DNA from: Halococcus qingdaonensis
Lineage (GTDB): Archaea; Halobacteriota; Halobacteria; Halobacteriales; Halococcaceae
NCBI RefSeq assembly: GCF_024508235.1
Contig: NZ_CP101943.1
Coordinates: forward strand, 1,302,001-1,366,000
Length of the DNA stretch: 64,000 nucleotides
Direction: 5' to 3'
A program made the position numbers and the translations under genes. Below, one piece after another: positions 34,785 through 43,731 of this stretch (the stretch's first letter is position 1; the number at the start of each line of letters is the position of its first letter). The notes beneath the pieces are model-generated. The model saw nothing but the letters and a program-made list of their open reading frames with translations. It had not been told where the DNA came from and made no database searches.

Positions 34785-35072
34785 ATGGCGGACGTGACCA
34801 TCGACATGAGTGACCGATCGCTCGAAGAGGCCGCCACACGACTCGACGAGGCGGATGAGAGTGATGCTGGCAGCCCGCTGACCGTCGCGCTCGAAAACCT
34901 GGATCCGCGTGAGGCGGTCGGGTTCGTCGAGGGCGCGCTCGATGCGGGCTACGCGGTCTCTGTCACCGGGATCGAGACGGACGTCTCGCGCCATGGGTCG
35001 GTCATCGAGATGGTCCAGAACGATGCCGAGGTCGTCCACATCGAGCGGCTGACAGCCGAGCTCGACGCCTGA
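34785..35072 (+). CDS. Small haloarchaeal protein of unknown function
   Basis: This 95-residue acidic protein reads MADVTIDMSDRSLEEAATRLDEADES. A compact domain follows with alternating strands and helices: PLTVALENLDPREAVGFVEGALDAGYAVSVTGIETD. It looks like a small alpha/beta domain with no catalytic motif. A TATA-like CTTTATACC occurs about 28 bases before the ATG, so it has its own promoter. It follows the catalase-like gene after 114 bases and is convergent with the next gene. Function unknown. Confidence 0.7.
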   Translation: MADVTIDMSDRSLEEAATRLDEADESDAGSPLTVALENLDPREAVGFVEGALDAGYAVSVTGIETDVSRHGSVIEMVQNDAEVVHIERLTAELDA

Positions 35073-35101
35073 GACGCACGATCACGGGTAGCGGCGGAGG
35101 G

Positions 35102-35596
35102 CTACTCGGTCGAATCGTCGTGTGCGCGCTGTATCGACTGGTTTTGCAGCGCGGCGGCCGTGTTCTGGATCGAACGCATCGTGCTCGCCGTCGCCATCAC
35201 CGATCGCATCAGCGCCTGCTGGCTCGCGCCGTCGGGGTAGAGGCGGTCTTCGAGGAGGATCGAGTGGACGCGGGGGAACTCGCAGGGGTCACCCTCGTCG
35301 TCGAGAAAGGTGTAAAAGCCCGGTGCGCCGGCGAGAACCGGGTTCAAGCGCAGCAGTAGCTCCTGACGGCGCTCCGCGTTCTCGACGAGCGCCGCGACGC
35401 GATCGGTGTCGAAGGTACACTCGCCGACGACACGTAGCGGTCCCCACGTCTCCTCCTTGATCACGTGCAGGGGCAACCGTGACAGCTGGAGTTGTAGATT
35501 GTACTCGGTTCCGTCGCCGGATTCGCTCTCGACGTTCTGCACGACCGACTCGTCGAGCCACGCCTCGGTCTGCTCGCGGCTGAGGTGGGTCGCCAT
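35102..35596 (-). CDS. Haloarchaeal conserved protein, YbjN/DUF2299-like
   Basis: This 164-residue protein starts MATHLSREQTEAWLDESVVQ. The middle part (EYNLQLQLSRLPLHVIKEETWGPLRVVGECTF) and FYTFLDDEGDPCEF resemble the T3SS-chaperone/YbjN fold as found in the archaeal DUF2299 group, at modest strength. A C-terminal helical stretch (SQQALMRSVMATASTMRSIQNTAAALQ) is amphipathic. No enzyme motif is present. It may be a chaperone-like or adaptor protein. It is divergent from the YyaL-type gene, with 87 bases between starts. Confidence 0.65.
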   Translation of the reverse strand: MATHLSREQTEAWLDESVVQNVESESGDGTEYNLQLQLSRLPLHVIKEETWGPLRVVGECTFDTDRVAALVENAERRQELLLRLNPVLAGAPGFYTFLDDEGDPCEFPRVHSILLEDRLYPDGASQQALMRSVMATASTMRSIQNTAAALQNQSIQRAHDDSTE

Positions 35597-35683
35597 CCTT
35601 ACTGTGGGCTCGCGCTCGGCAAGAACCTGCTGCCGGCGAGAGCGGGCGATGGTGTTTACCCGTCCGCGGTGTCTACCGGACCC

Positions 35684-37813
35684 ATGAGCACCAGCCGCAA
35701 CCGACTCGACGAGGAGGCGAGCCCGTATCTCCGCCAGCACGCCGACAACCCGGTCCACTGGCAGCCCTGGGACGACGACGCGCTCGATGCGGCCCGCGAG
35801 CGCGACGTGCCGATCTTCCTCTCGATCGGCTATTCGGCCTGCCACTGGTGTCACGTCATGGCCGACGAGAGCTTCGACGACCCCACCGTGGCCGAACGGC
35901 TCAACGAGGAGTTCGTTCCGATCAAGGTCGATCGCGAGGAGCGGCCCGACCTCGATCGGCTCTACCAGACCGTCGCCGCGATGGTCTCCGGACGCGGCGG
36001 CTGGCCGCTGTCGGTCTGGCTCACACCCGACGGTCGTCCCTTTTATGTGGGTACGTACTTCCCGCGCGAGGCAAAGCGCGGCCAGCCGGGCTTTCTCGAC
36101 CTCGTCGAGGGCATCGCCGACTCGTGGGAGAACGAACGCGAGGACATCGAGAGCCGCGCCGACCAGTGGGCCGACGCGATGGCCGGTGAACTGGAGGGGA
36201 CGCCCGACACCCCGGGCGAAGTCTCTCCAGGACTGCTCGAAACCGCTGCCCAACGTGCGGTCAGCGACGCCGATCGCGAGCACGGCGGATTCGGCCGCGG
36301 GCAGAAGTTCCCCCAGACCGGGCGGCTCCACCTCCTCATGCAGGCCCACGAGCGGACCGGGCGAGACGCCTTCCGCGAGGTCGCCGTCGAGGCGCTCGAC
36401 GCGATGGCCGACGGCGGACTGCGCGATCACGCCGGCGGCGGTTTCCACCGGTACGTCACCGACCGCGAGTGGACGGTGCCCCACTTCGAGAAGATGCTCT
36501 ACGACAACGCCGAACTCGTGCGCGCCTACCTCGCCGGCTATCGCCTCACTGGCGAGGAGCGCTACGCGGGGATCGCCCGCGAGACGCTCGGGTTCGTCGA
36601 GCGCGAACTGCGCCACCCCGACGGTGGTTTCTTCAGCACGCTCGACGCCCAGAGCGAGGGCGAATCGGGCGAACACGAGGAGGGCGCCTTCTACGTCTGG
36701 ACGCCTCGGGAAGTCCACGAGGCGGTCGATGACGAGTTCGCCGCCGGCCTGTTCTGTGAGCGCTACGGCATCACCGAGGCGGGCAATTTCGAAGACGGCA
36801 AGACGGTGTTGACGCTCGACACCGGGATCGACGAACTGGCCGACGAGCACGGGGCGACGACCGAGGAGATCGAGGCCGACCTCGAACGCGCCCGCGAGGC
36901 GATCTTCGCGGCGCGGGCCGACCGCGAGCGCCCGGCGCGCGACGAGAAGATCCTGGCGGGCTGGAACGGGCTGATGATCTCGGCGTTCGCCGAGGCAGGG
37001 CTTGCGCTCGATGAAACCTACGGCGAGACGGCCGTCGCGGCGCTCGATTTCGTCCGCGAGCAGCTGTGGGACGAGAAAGAGCAACGGCTCGTGCGGCGAT
37101 TCAAGGACGGGACGGCTGCGATCGACGGCTATCTCGAGGATTACGCCTTCCTCGCACGCGGTGCGCTCAACTGCTACGAGGCGACCGGCGAGGTCGAGCA
37201 GCTCGAATTTGCGCTCGATCTCGGGCGTGCCACCGTCCGCGAGTTCTTCGACGGCGAGGAAGGTACACTGTATTTCACTCCCCAGAGCGGCGAGTCGCTC
37301 GTCGCCCGGCCCCAGGAGCTCGACGACCAGTCGACGCCCTCCAGTACCGGGGTGGCGGTCGACACGCTGCTCGCGCTGTCGCAGTTCGCGCTCGACGAGG
37401 AGTTCGAGGACGTCGCCGAGACGGTACTCGAAACCCACGCCGAGTCGATCGAGGCGAGCCCGCTCCGGCGCGCGTCGCTCGCGCTCGCGGCCGACCGCCA
37501 CACCGCGGGCTCGCTCGAGCTGACGATCGTCGCCGACGAACTCCCCACCGAGTGGCGCGAACGCATCGGACGCGCGTATCTCCCCGGACGGCTGCTCGCA
37601 CGTCGCCCGCCGACCGACGCGGAGCTCGACGGCTGGCTCGACCGGCTCTCGATCGACGACGCGCCGCCGATCTGGGCCGATCGGACAGGAGAAAGCGGCG
37701 AGCCGACGGCGTACGTCTGTCGTGCGTTCACCTGCTCGCCGCCCCAGACCGAGATCGACGAGGCGCTGTCGTGGGCCGACCGGCTCGCACCCGAGAGTCC
37801 GGGATCGGAGTAG
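35684..37813 (+). CDS. Thioredoxin-domain protein of the YyaL/SSP411 family
   Basis: The protein has 709 residues. The N-terminal thioredoxin-like domain (DUF255) begins NRLDEEASPYLRQHADNPVHWQPW and has SACHWCHVM with Cys53 and Cys56. The larger C-terminal part is an alpha/alpha barrel like that of N-acylglucosamine epimerases and glycosidases: GGFHRYVTDREWTVPHFEKMLYDNAEL and DEKILAGWNGLMISAFAEAG. This is the full two-domain layout. The role is unknown in microbes, perhaps redox or carbohydrate-linked. It starts at 35684; the Nif3-like gene follows after 38 bases and could be in the same transcript. Confidence 0.92.
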   Translation: MSTSRNRLDEEASPYLRQHADNPVHWQPWDDDALDAARERDVPIFLSIGYSACHWCHVMADESFDDPTVAERLNEEFVPIKVDREERPDLDRLYQTVAAMVSGRGGWPLSVWLTPDGRPFYVGTYFPREAKRGQPGFLDLVEGIADSWENEREDIESRADQWADAMAGELEGTPDTPGEVSPGLLETAAQRAVSDADREHGGFGRGQKFPQTGRLHLLMQAHERTGRDAFREVAVEALDAMADGGLRDHAGGGFHRYVTDREWTVPHFEKMLYDNAELVRAYLAGYRLTGEERYAGIARETLGFVERELRHPDGGFFSTLDAQSEGESGEHEEGAFYVWTPREVHEAVDDEFAAGLFCERYGITEAGNFEDGKTVLTLDTGIDELADEHGATTEEIEADLERAREAIFAARADRERPARDEKILAGWNGLMISAFAEAGLALDETYGETAVAALDFVREQLWDEKEQRLVRRFKDGTAAIDGYLEDYAFLARGALNCYEATGEVEQLEFALDLGRATVREFFDGEEGTLYFTPQSGESLVARPQELDDQSTPSSTGVAVDTLLALSQFALDEEFEDVAETVLETHAESIEASPLRRASLALAADRHTAGSLELTIVADELPTEWRERIGRAYLPGRLLARRPPTDAELDGWLDRLSIDDAPPIWADRTGESGEPTAYVCRAFTCSPPQTEIDEALSWADRLAPESPGSE

Positions 37814-37851
37814 ACGCCAGCGTTCTTGATCCCGGCGAGCGAACGCCCGCT

Positions 37852-38610
37852 ATGGACACGGAAACGTTCGTCGAGCGTCTCGACGACCGCCTCGACACCG
37901 CCGCCTACGCCGATCTCGACGCGAGCGCCAACGGTCTCCAAGTCGCCGGACCGGAGGAGATCGACGACGCCGCCTTCACAGTCGATGCCGCGATCGAGAC
38001 CGCCGAGCGCGCCGCCGATGCGGGCGCTGACGCACTCGTCGTACATCACGGCCTGTTCTGGGGCGAGTTCGAGCGCGCGACCGGCCCCATTCACGACCGA
38101 CTCGCGCCCTTCTTCGAGCACGACATGGCGCTGTACGTCTCGCACCTCCCGCTCGACGGCCACCAAGAGCTCGGCAACGCCGCCGGTATCGCCGACGCGC
38201 TCGCGCTCGACGATCGCGAGCCGTTCGGCGCGCTCGGCGACGAGTATATCGGCCAATCGGGGCGCGCTTCCGGGTTCGCGCCCGCGGAACTCCGCGATCG
38301 GCTTGCGACCGAGTGTGGATCGGAAAACGGCGTGACGGCGCTCGAGTTCGGGCCCGACGAGATCGAGGACGTCGCCATCGCGACCGGGGCCGCCGCCGAT
38401 TGGTTCGAGGAGGCCGTCGAAAGGGGTGCCGACGCGTTCGTCACCGGCGAGGGGAAACAGAAACTCTACCACGAGGCGCGTGAGGCCGGCGTCCACGTGT
38501 TCCTCGCCGGGCACTACGCGACCGAGACGTTCGGCGTGCGCTCGCTCCAGTCGCTCGCCGAAGAGTGGGGCACCGAAACGACGTTCATCGACTGTCCGAC
38601 CGGGCTGTAG
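37852..38610 (+). CDS. Nif3-like dinuclear metal-centre protein
   Basis: This 252-residue protein is the compact Nif3 form without an insert. Metal ligands can be seen as His65-His66 (VVHHGLFWG), then SHLPLD at 97-102 and, near the end, GHYATETFGV. The protein forms a toroidal hexamer in relatives and has been linked to GTP cyclohydrolase I type 2 or to unknown hydrolase roles; the true function is open. It lies 38 bases after the YyaL-type gene. Confidence 0.9.
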   Translation: MDTETFVERLDDRLDTAAYADLDASANGLQVAGPEEIDDAAFTVDAAIETAERAADAGADALVVHHGLFWGEFERATGPIHDRLAPFFEHDMALYVSHLPLDGHQELGNAAGIADALALDDREPFGALGDEYIGQSGRASGFAPAELRDRLATECGSENGVTALEFGPDEIEDVAIATGAAADWFEEAVERGADAFVTGEGKQKLYHEAREAGVHVFLAGHYATETFGVRSLQSLAEEWGTETTFIDCPTGL

Positions 38611-38741
38611 TCGCGAGAGCCATTCACTCGGTTGGTGGGTGTCGCGAAACCAGGGAAAGCGGAGAGAAGCAGTCGCGGGACGAGTCGAACAGTTCGGTGA
38701 CAACCGACGGTGGAGTTATTTTATCGTCGAGTGCGAGCAGC

Positions 38742-40178
38742 CTACGCCGAGGCGTCCGAGCGGTAGCCCCGACTCACCTGTTTCCACTTCTCGCTATGGA
38801 AGCGGTAGTAGTTGAGCACGGCGGGCACGGTCGTCTCGGCGAGGAAGGCCAGCGAGAGCCCGGCGAGCCCGAGCGAGGTCGTCGCACCGAGGTAGGCGAC
38901 CGGAACGGCGACGCCGAAGATGCCGAGCAGTTGGCTGTAGAACGTCCAATTCGTGTCGCCGCTGGCGTCGAGCGGGCCGGCGGCCGCGCCCGAAACCCCC
39001 CGAAGGACGATGGCGAAACAGGCTGCCGTGACGAGAGAGACCGCGACCGGCACGACCGACGAGGTGGGGTCGCCGACGAACGCGGCGACGATCTCGTCGA
39101 CGAAGACGAAGACGAGTCCCGCCGAGACGAGATAGACCGCGACCGCGAAGCGGACGATCTCACGACCGTACGCCTCGGCGGTCTCCTCGTGGCCACTGCC
39201 GAGTTCTTGGCCGACTAGGCTGGAGGAAGCGAGACCGAAGCCCCAGCCGGGCGTGTTCATCAGGCCCCAGATGCGCCGCGCGATGACGTAGGCGGCGACG
39301 ACGTCGCTACCGAACAGCGCGACGATGACGAGCATCGGGAACTCCGCGACGGTGAAGACGAGCTCACGACCGATGACGGGCGTCCCGATCGAGACGACGT
39401 GGCGGATATCGGTGCCGAGATAGCTCCCGCGCGGGTCGATCTGCACGGGGAGTGTACCGAGACCCGGGAGGCGACCCCGGACGAGTCCGATGGCGAAGAG
39501 GCCGGTGACGACCGCGCTCGACAGGACGGTGCCGAGCGCCGCGCCGACGACGCCGAGGCCGAAGCCGAAGATCAACACGGCGTTGATGACGATGTTCGCG
39601 AGCGCGCCGGCGCTACGGAGCATCATCGGCGTCCGGGCGTCGTCGACACCGATATAGACACGGCTGCCGATGAGATTGAGCGCTGCAAAGGGGATGCCGA
39701 GCGCGACGACCTTGAGATAGTCGGCACCGAAGGTGATCGCCGCCGGGTCGTCGCCGAGCAGCGAGACCAGCGGGGTGGGGACGAGCCAGAGCGCGGCGAC
39801 GATCGGTAGCGTGAGCGCGACCACGACGGCGACGCTCGATCGGACGGCGCGATCGATGTCGCCGAGGCGTTTCGCACCGTAGCGCTGTGAAACGAGCGCG
39901 ATCGTGCCGGCGGCGATGCCGCCGCCGATGGCGAAGGCGAACCCCCAGTAGGGACTGGCGAAGCCGACGCCGGCGATCGCTGTCGAGCCGAGCGCGATAC
40001 CGATCATGGCGATGTCGATGGCGTTCTTCGACATCCGGGCGATGCCGGTGATGATGCGTGGCCAGGCGAGCTTCGTCGTGCGACGTGCTCGCTCGGATTC
40101 GAGCAATCCGGCACGAACGAGCAGCCGACCGATGTACAGTACGACTAACCGAACGGGGTTTGACGCGCGAAATTTCAA
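38742..40178 (-). CDS. MATE family multidrug/Na+ antiporter
   Basis: The protein is about 478 residues with 12 helices in two halves. Features are WPRIITGIARMSKNAIDIAMIG in the first helix, the GIAAGTIALVSQRYGAKRLGDIDRAVRSS loop, and in the second half SLVGQELGSGHEETAEAYGREIVR, a classical MATE signature. It probably exports cationic compounds with Na+ or H+. The chosen start is TTG at 40178 because no ATG or GTG lies near the first helix; the true start is uncertain. A TATA-like AACATATATAATCG lies further upstream at about 40230-40243. Confidence 0.87.
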   Translation of the reverse strand: MKFRASNPVRLVVLYIGRLLVRAGLLESERARRTTKLAWPRIITGIARMSKNAIDIAMIGIALGSTAIAGVGFASPYWGFAFAIGGGIAAGTIALVSQRYGAKRLGDIDRAVRSSVAVVVALTLPIVAALWLVPTPLVSLLGDDPAAITFGADYLKVVALGIPFAALNLIGSRVYIGVDDARTPMMLRSAGALANIVINAVLIFGFGLGVVGAALGTVLSSAVVTGLFAIGLVRGRLPGLGTLPVQIDPRGSYLGTDIRHVVSIGTPVIGRELVFTVAEFPMLVIVALFGSDVVAAYVIARRIWGLMNTPGWGFGLASSSLVGQELGSGHEETAEAYGREIVRFAVAVYLVSAGLVFVFVDEIVAAFVGDPTSSVVPVAVSLVTAACFAIVLRGVSGAAAGPLDASGDTNWTFYSQLLGIFGVAVPVAYLGATTSLGLAGLSLAFLAETTVPAVLNYYRFHSEKWKQVSRGYRSDASA

Positions 40179-40341
40179 CGTTAAAGGGTTCGTGACGGGT
40201 GTTTAAAGGGGTTTTCTTTCTCATCGAACTAACATATATAATCGACCGTGATGTACCCTCCACAATGACATGACAGCGTTTTCCGCGGCATGGTCGTGTT
40301 GGCCTCCACCTTTTTGTACACTGGAGTGAAACGAACGGACG

Positions 40342-40761
40342 ATGGTAGCGACGATCCCACTCGAACGAGCGACGACGGTGATCGAAGCGGGCGAACAGCA
40401 CGCCGAGGAGATCGGGGTGCCGTCGGTGCTCACGGTGTCGAACGCCGAGGGCAACCTCGTCGCCCAGCACCGGATGGACGGCGCGTGGCTCCCGAGCGTC
40501 ACCATCTCCCGGAACAAGGCCTACACGGCTGCCGGTTTGAAGATGCCGACGCACGAACTCGCCGAGGCGGTCCAGCCTGGCGGCCCGCTGTACGGACTCC
40601 AGACGAACGACGACGGCCGACTCGTCGTCTTCGGCGGCGGGTTCCCGCTCGAAGTCGACGGCGAGATCGTCGGGGCGGTCGGGTCGAGCGGCGGGATGCC
40701 AGACGAGGACGTCGAGATCGCAGAGGCTGCTGTCGAGAAGTTCCAAGAACTGGCGGAGTAG
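40342..40761 (+). CDS. GlcG/HbpS family protein
   Basis: This 139-residue protein matches the GlcG/HbpS fold (DUF336): TTVIEAGEQHAEEIGVPSVLTV, NAEGNLVAQHRMDGAWLPSVTISRNKAYTAAGL, then PLYGLQTNDDGRLVVFGGGFPLEVDGEIVGAVGSSGGM. HbpS binds haem in Streptomyces. GlcG neighbours glycolate or glycerol/diol genes, where it may be a cofactor protein. Here it is beside the thiamine genes, with 109 bases to thiE, and its role is unknown. Length is typical. Confidence 0.9.
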   Translation: MVATIPLERATTVIEAGEQHAEEIGVPSVLTVSNAEGNLVAQHRMDGAWLPSVTISRNKAYTAAGLKMPTHELAEAVQPGGPLYGLQTNDDGRLVVFGGGFPLEVDGEIVGAVGSSGGMPDEDVEIAEAAVEKFQELAE

Positions 40762-40870
40762 CCACCCGCGCGATCGGGAACTCGGAAGCGCTCACGAGCA
40801 GATCCCTGACGAGCCAACGCGACGACCGACATTCATATGCCGTCCCTGCGACCACTTCGACATACAACGC

Positions 40871-41506
40871 ATGAATGTTTCCGGCGCGTGTCTCGTGACG
40901 CAGGCGAACCGTTCGCGCGACCGCTCGACCGAAGAGATCGTCGCGGCGGCGATCGACGGCGGGGTGACGACCGTCCAGTTGCGCGAGAAGAACGCGACCG
41001 TCCGCGAGCGCTACGAACTCGCCGAGGAACTGCGCGAGCAGACGCGTGCCGCCGGCGTCACCTTCGTCGTCAACGATCGGGCCGACATCGCGGCCGCCGT
41101 CGACGCCGACGGGGTCCACCTGGGCGACGACGATCTCCCGATCCCCGCCGCGCGCGAGGTTCTCGGACCGGAACGCTGTATCGGCCGCTCGGTCTCGACG
41201 GTCGAAGCAGCCGAAGCCGCCGAACGCGCGGGTGCGGACTACCTGGGTGTCGGCGCGATCTACGCGACGACCTCCAAGGACGTCCCCGACGCCGAGGCGG
41301 AGATCGGCACCGAGACCGTCGCCGACATCGTGGCCGCCGTCGATATCCCAGTCGTCGGCATCGGCGGCATCACACCCGAGAACGCTCGCGACGTCGTCGC
41401 TGCCGGTGCGGACGGCGTCGCGGTCATCTCGGCGATCACCGCCGCCGACGATCCAGCGGCCGCGACGCGACAGCTCACCGATACCGTCGAGGAGGTGGCT
41501 CAATGA
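40871..41506 (+). CDS. thiE: Thiamine-phosphate synthase
   Basis: The protein has 211 residues in a TIM barrel. Motifs: QLREKNATVRERYELA for the substrate site, FVVNDRADIAAAVDADGVHLGDDDLPI, then GRSVSTVEAAEAAERAGADYLGVGAIYAT and GIGGITPENA for the phosphate site. It joins HMP-PP and HET-P to thiamine phosphate. The stop overlaps the thiM start by four bases, so the two are one operon. A TATA-like ATTCATATGC lies about 35 bases before the start. Confidence 0.96.
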   Translation: MNVSGACLVTQANRSRDRSTEEIVAAAIDGGVTTVQLREKNATVRERYELAEELREQTRAAGVTFVVNDRADIAAAVDADGVHLGDDDLPIPAAREVLGPERCIGRSVSTVEAAEAAERAGADYLGVGAIYATTSKDVPDAEAEIGTETVADIVAAVDIPVVGIGGITPENARDVVAAGADGVAVISAITAADDPAAATRQLTDTVEEVAQ

Positions 41507-42339
41507 GCGCGCTCGACGGACTCGATCTCGCCGACGCTCTGGACGCGGTCGACGAGACCGAACCGCTGATCGACGCGCTCACCAACGACGTGACGGTCAA
41601 CGACGTGGCCAACATCGCCCTCCACTGGGGTGGGCTGCCAGTGATGTCCGACGACGAGCGCGAAGTCGGCGAGATGGTTGCGGCCGCCGACGCCTGCCTG
41701 CTCAACATGGGGACGGTGAGCGAGAGCGGCGAGAGAGCGATGGTGGCCGCCGGCGAGGCGGCGAACGAGGCTGGAACGCCCGTCGTGGTCGATCCGGTCG
41801 GCGTCGGCTCGACGTCGACTCGCGATCGGGTCGCCGAGCGCCTGACGACCGAGCTCGACGTGAGCATCGTCAGTGGCAACTACGGTGAAATCACCGCATT
41901 GGCGGGCGAAGACGCGACCGTCCGCGGCGTCGAATCGGTCGGCGAGTACGGTGACATCGCCGAGACGGCCATCACCTGCGCGCGCGAGACCGACAGCGTC
42001 GTCGTCGCCTCCGGCGCGGTCGACATCGTCGCGACCGCCGACGAGGCGTTCGAACTCCACGGCGGCGACGAACTGCTCGGCTCGGTCGTCGGCACCGGCT
42101 GCATGCTCGGGATGACGCTCGCGGTGTTCACGGCCGCGCTGGACGACGAACGAGCGGCGCTCGCCGGCACGCTCGCGTTCGGACTCGCCGGCGAGGCCGC
42201 CGCCGACGAGAGATTCGGCGAGTACGCCGGCCCGGACAGCTACCGGACGTGTTTCCACGACGCCGTCGCCGGGCTCTCGGTGAACGAACTCATCGATCCG
42301 GCCGAGCGGATCGAACTGGCCGTGCGAAGCGACGAATAG
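41503..42339 (+). CDS. thiM: Hydroxyethylthiazole kinase
   Basis: The protein is 278 residues with the ThiM pattern. It has ALTNDVTVNDVANIALHWGGLPVMSDDE, MGTVSESGERAM, VVVDPVGVGSTSTRDR and SGNYGEITALAGED, and the catalytic GTGCMLGMTLA with its cysteine. It phosphorylates the thiazole alcohol for salvage. It starts at 41503 inside the thiE stop. With thiE, thi4 and the tenA/thiD operon at 12-16 kb, it completes a nearly full thiamine route in this window; thiC is not seen here. Confidence 0.96.
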   Translation: MSALDGLDLADALDAVDETEPLIDALTNDVTVNDVANIALHWGGLPVMSDDEREVGEMVAAADACLLNMGTVSESGERAMVAAGEAANEAGTPVVVDPVGVGSTSTRDRVAERLTTELDVSIVSGNYGEITALAGEDATVRGVESVGEYGDIAETAITCARETDSVVVASGAVDIVATADEAFELHGGDELLGSVVGTGCMLGMTLAVFTAALDDERAALAGTLAFGLAGEAAADERFGEYAGPDSYRTCFHDAVAGLSVNELIDPAERIELAVRSDE

Positions 42340-42480
42340 GGGAAGAAGCCGCGTTTGCCGGGATGCTACGGGTGGAGTACTAGCAGCCGTCGCCGTAGCG
42401 ATGCCGGCGAACCGGCGATCGATCGGGGTCCGAGATGGGGCCGCCGATCGGGATCGGGGTTCGGGAATGCGTCGATCGTC

Positions 42481-43410
42481 TCAGTCGTCAGCCGGTGCGG
42501 GCGAACTCATGTCGACGGGCTCGGCGTCGACACCGAGTTCGTCGATGGCGGCCTGGGCCGCGCGCTTGCCCGAGAGGAGCATCGCGCCGAAGGTCGGCCC
42601 CATCCGGGGGAGGCCGTAGGTCGTCGCAGTCGCCATCCCCGAGACGATCAGGCCGGGGTGGGCGACGCCCGTGTTCTCGACGACCGCGTCCTCGCTCTGG
42701 CCGACCCACATCGAGTCGTGACCCGGCGAGTCGTGACCCGGAGCGCCGTACTGGCCGTCCTCAGTCTGGTCCATGCCGGTGGCGTTCTCGGCGGCGTCGG
42801 CGATGCCGGGTGCGTCGAGCACGCCCCGCTCGTCGAGTTTCGAGACGGCCATCGCCTCGTGACCGGTCGCGTCGATGACGAGGTCGGATTCGACGGCGAT
42901 GGGGTCGACACACGTGATCTCGCGCGGGAGCGCGTGGACGGGTGTCCAGTTCATCACGATGCCGCCGACCTTGTGATCCTCGCGCACCACGATATCGGTG
43001 AACTCCGTCATGTTCTGCATCTTCGCGCCGGCGTCACAGGCGGCCTTGATGAGGCCCGATGCCGCCTCGGGACCGTTGGCGACGTAGAGCCCCTCGCTGT
43101 CCTGCGAGCGCTTGTAGTCGACGTCGATCTCGTCGAGCACCGTCTGTGCGGGATCGCGAACGGTGATCTTGTTCATCAGGAAGCCACCGAGCCAGAACCC
43201 ACCACCGAGATAGTTGTTCTTCTCGACGACCATCGCCTTCACGCCGCGCTCGGCGAGTTCCTTGGCGGCCATCAGCCCCGAGGGGCCGCCGCCGACGATG
43301 ATCACGTCGGACTCGGTGTAGTCCATGAACTCCTCGGTCCACTCCTGACCGATCGCTCGGGTGACCTGTGCTTCGCCCACGTCGCTGAACTGCTCGAACT
43401 GTTCCGTCAT
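42481..43410 (-). CDS. thi4: THI4-type thiazole synthase
   Basis: The protein has 309 residues. The FAD/NAD fold opens with [21 protein letters not shown] (about 36-56), followed by [15 protein letters not shown]. The cysteine in [13 protein letters not shown] at residue 167 corresponds to the reactive cysteine of the Haloferax homologue, shown there to be needed for thiamine synthesis; in yeast the equivalent cysteine gives its sulfur once only. The end ([29 protein letters not shown]) is typical. Archaeal THI4 makes the thiazole moiety from NAD and glycine. It is convergent with thiM (141 bases apart) and has its own promoter. Confidence 0.95.
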   Translation of the reverse strand: MTEQFEQFSDVGEAQVTRAIGQEWTEEFMDYTESDVIIVGGGPSGLMAAKELAERGVKAMVVEKNNYLGGGFWLGGFLMNKITVRDPAQTVLDEIDVDYKRSQDSEGLYVANGPEAASGLIKAACDAGAKMQNMTEFTDIVVREDHKVGGIVMNWTPVHALPREITCVDPIAVESDLVIDATGHEAMAVSKLDERGVLDAPGIADAAENATGMDQTEDGQYGAPGHDSPGHDSMWVGQSEDAVVENTGVAHPGLIVSGMATATTYGLPRMGPTFGAMLLSGKRAAQAAIDELGVDAEPVDMSSPAPADD

Positions 43411-43433
43411 GCAACCCAGTGTTACTACCGGTG

Positions 43434-43445
43434 AATAATATATCT
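43434..43445 (-). promoter_or_regulatory. Probable thi4 promoter
   Basis: On the minus strand GATATATTATTC lies about 25-35 bases before the thi4 ATG at 43410. The spacing fits a nearly leaderless message. The adjacent stretch ACCGGTAGTAAC towards the start may hold an operator, but no thiamine regulator site could be identified by sight. Confidence 0.45.
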
Positions 43446-43549
43446 TTCCATCGTCGGTGTCCCGTCGATCGTGTTCGCATGGCGTCGCCACTGGCCGATT
43501 TCGAGGAATGATCGAGAAAAGTACGGTTCGTCGCCGTTCGTCGCGCCGT

Positions 43550-43723
43550 TCAGCCGACGTGAGGGTAATTCTCCATCTCGACGAACTCAGTGCCCCCGCA
43601 GGCGGCACACTCGCCCGGGGCGTCGTACCGATGGTCCGCCGGGCCGCCCGAGACGTTCCCAGCGTGGACGCTCTGACAGTCCATGCAGACGTACAGCTCC
43701 GGTCGTTCTGGTGTATGTGACAT
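43550..43723 (-). CDS. 57-residue zinc-ribbon protein
   Basis: A short frame begins [20 protein letters not shown] and ends EMENYPHVG. The cysteines sit at 13, 16, 39 and 42 (CMDC and CAAC), the rubredoxin/zinc-ribbon spacing. High G/C at third positions and a well-placed ATG at 43723 support it. Small zinc proteins of this kind are widespread and poorly known in haloarchaea; most bind zinc and interact with proteins or nucleic acids. It sits 8 bases after the end of the membrane-protein gene and in the same direction, so it could be the last gene of the glpK transcript. Confidence 0.75.
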   Translation of the reverse strand: MSHTPERPELYVCMDCQSVHAGNVSGGPADHRYDAPGECAACGGTEFVEMENYPHVG

Positions 43724-43731
43724 TGTTGTGG

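Noticed and set aside
38742..40178. A different MATE start at the internal ATG MSKNAID
   Set aside because: It would cut the first membrane helix, so the TTG at 40178 is kept despite being a rare start.
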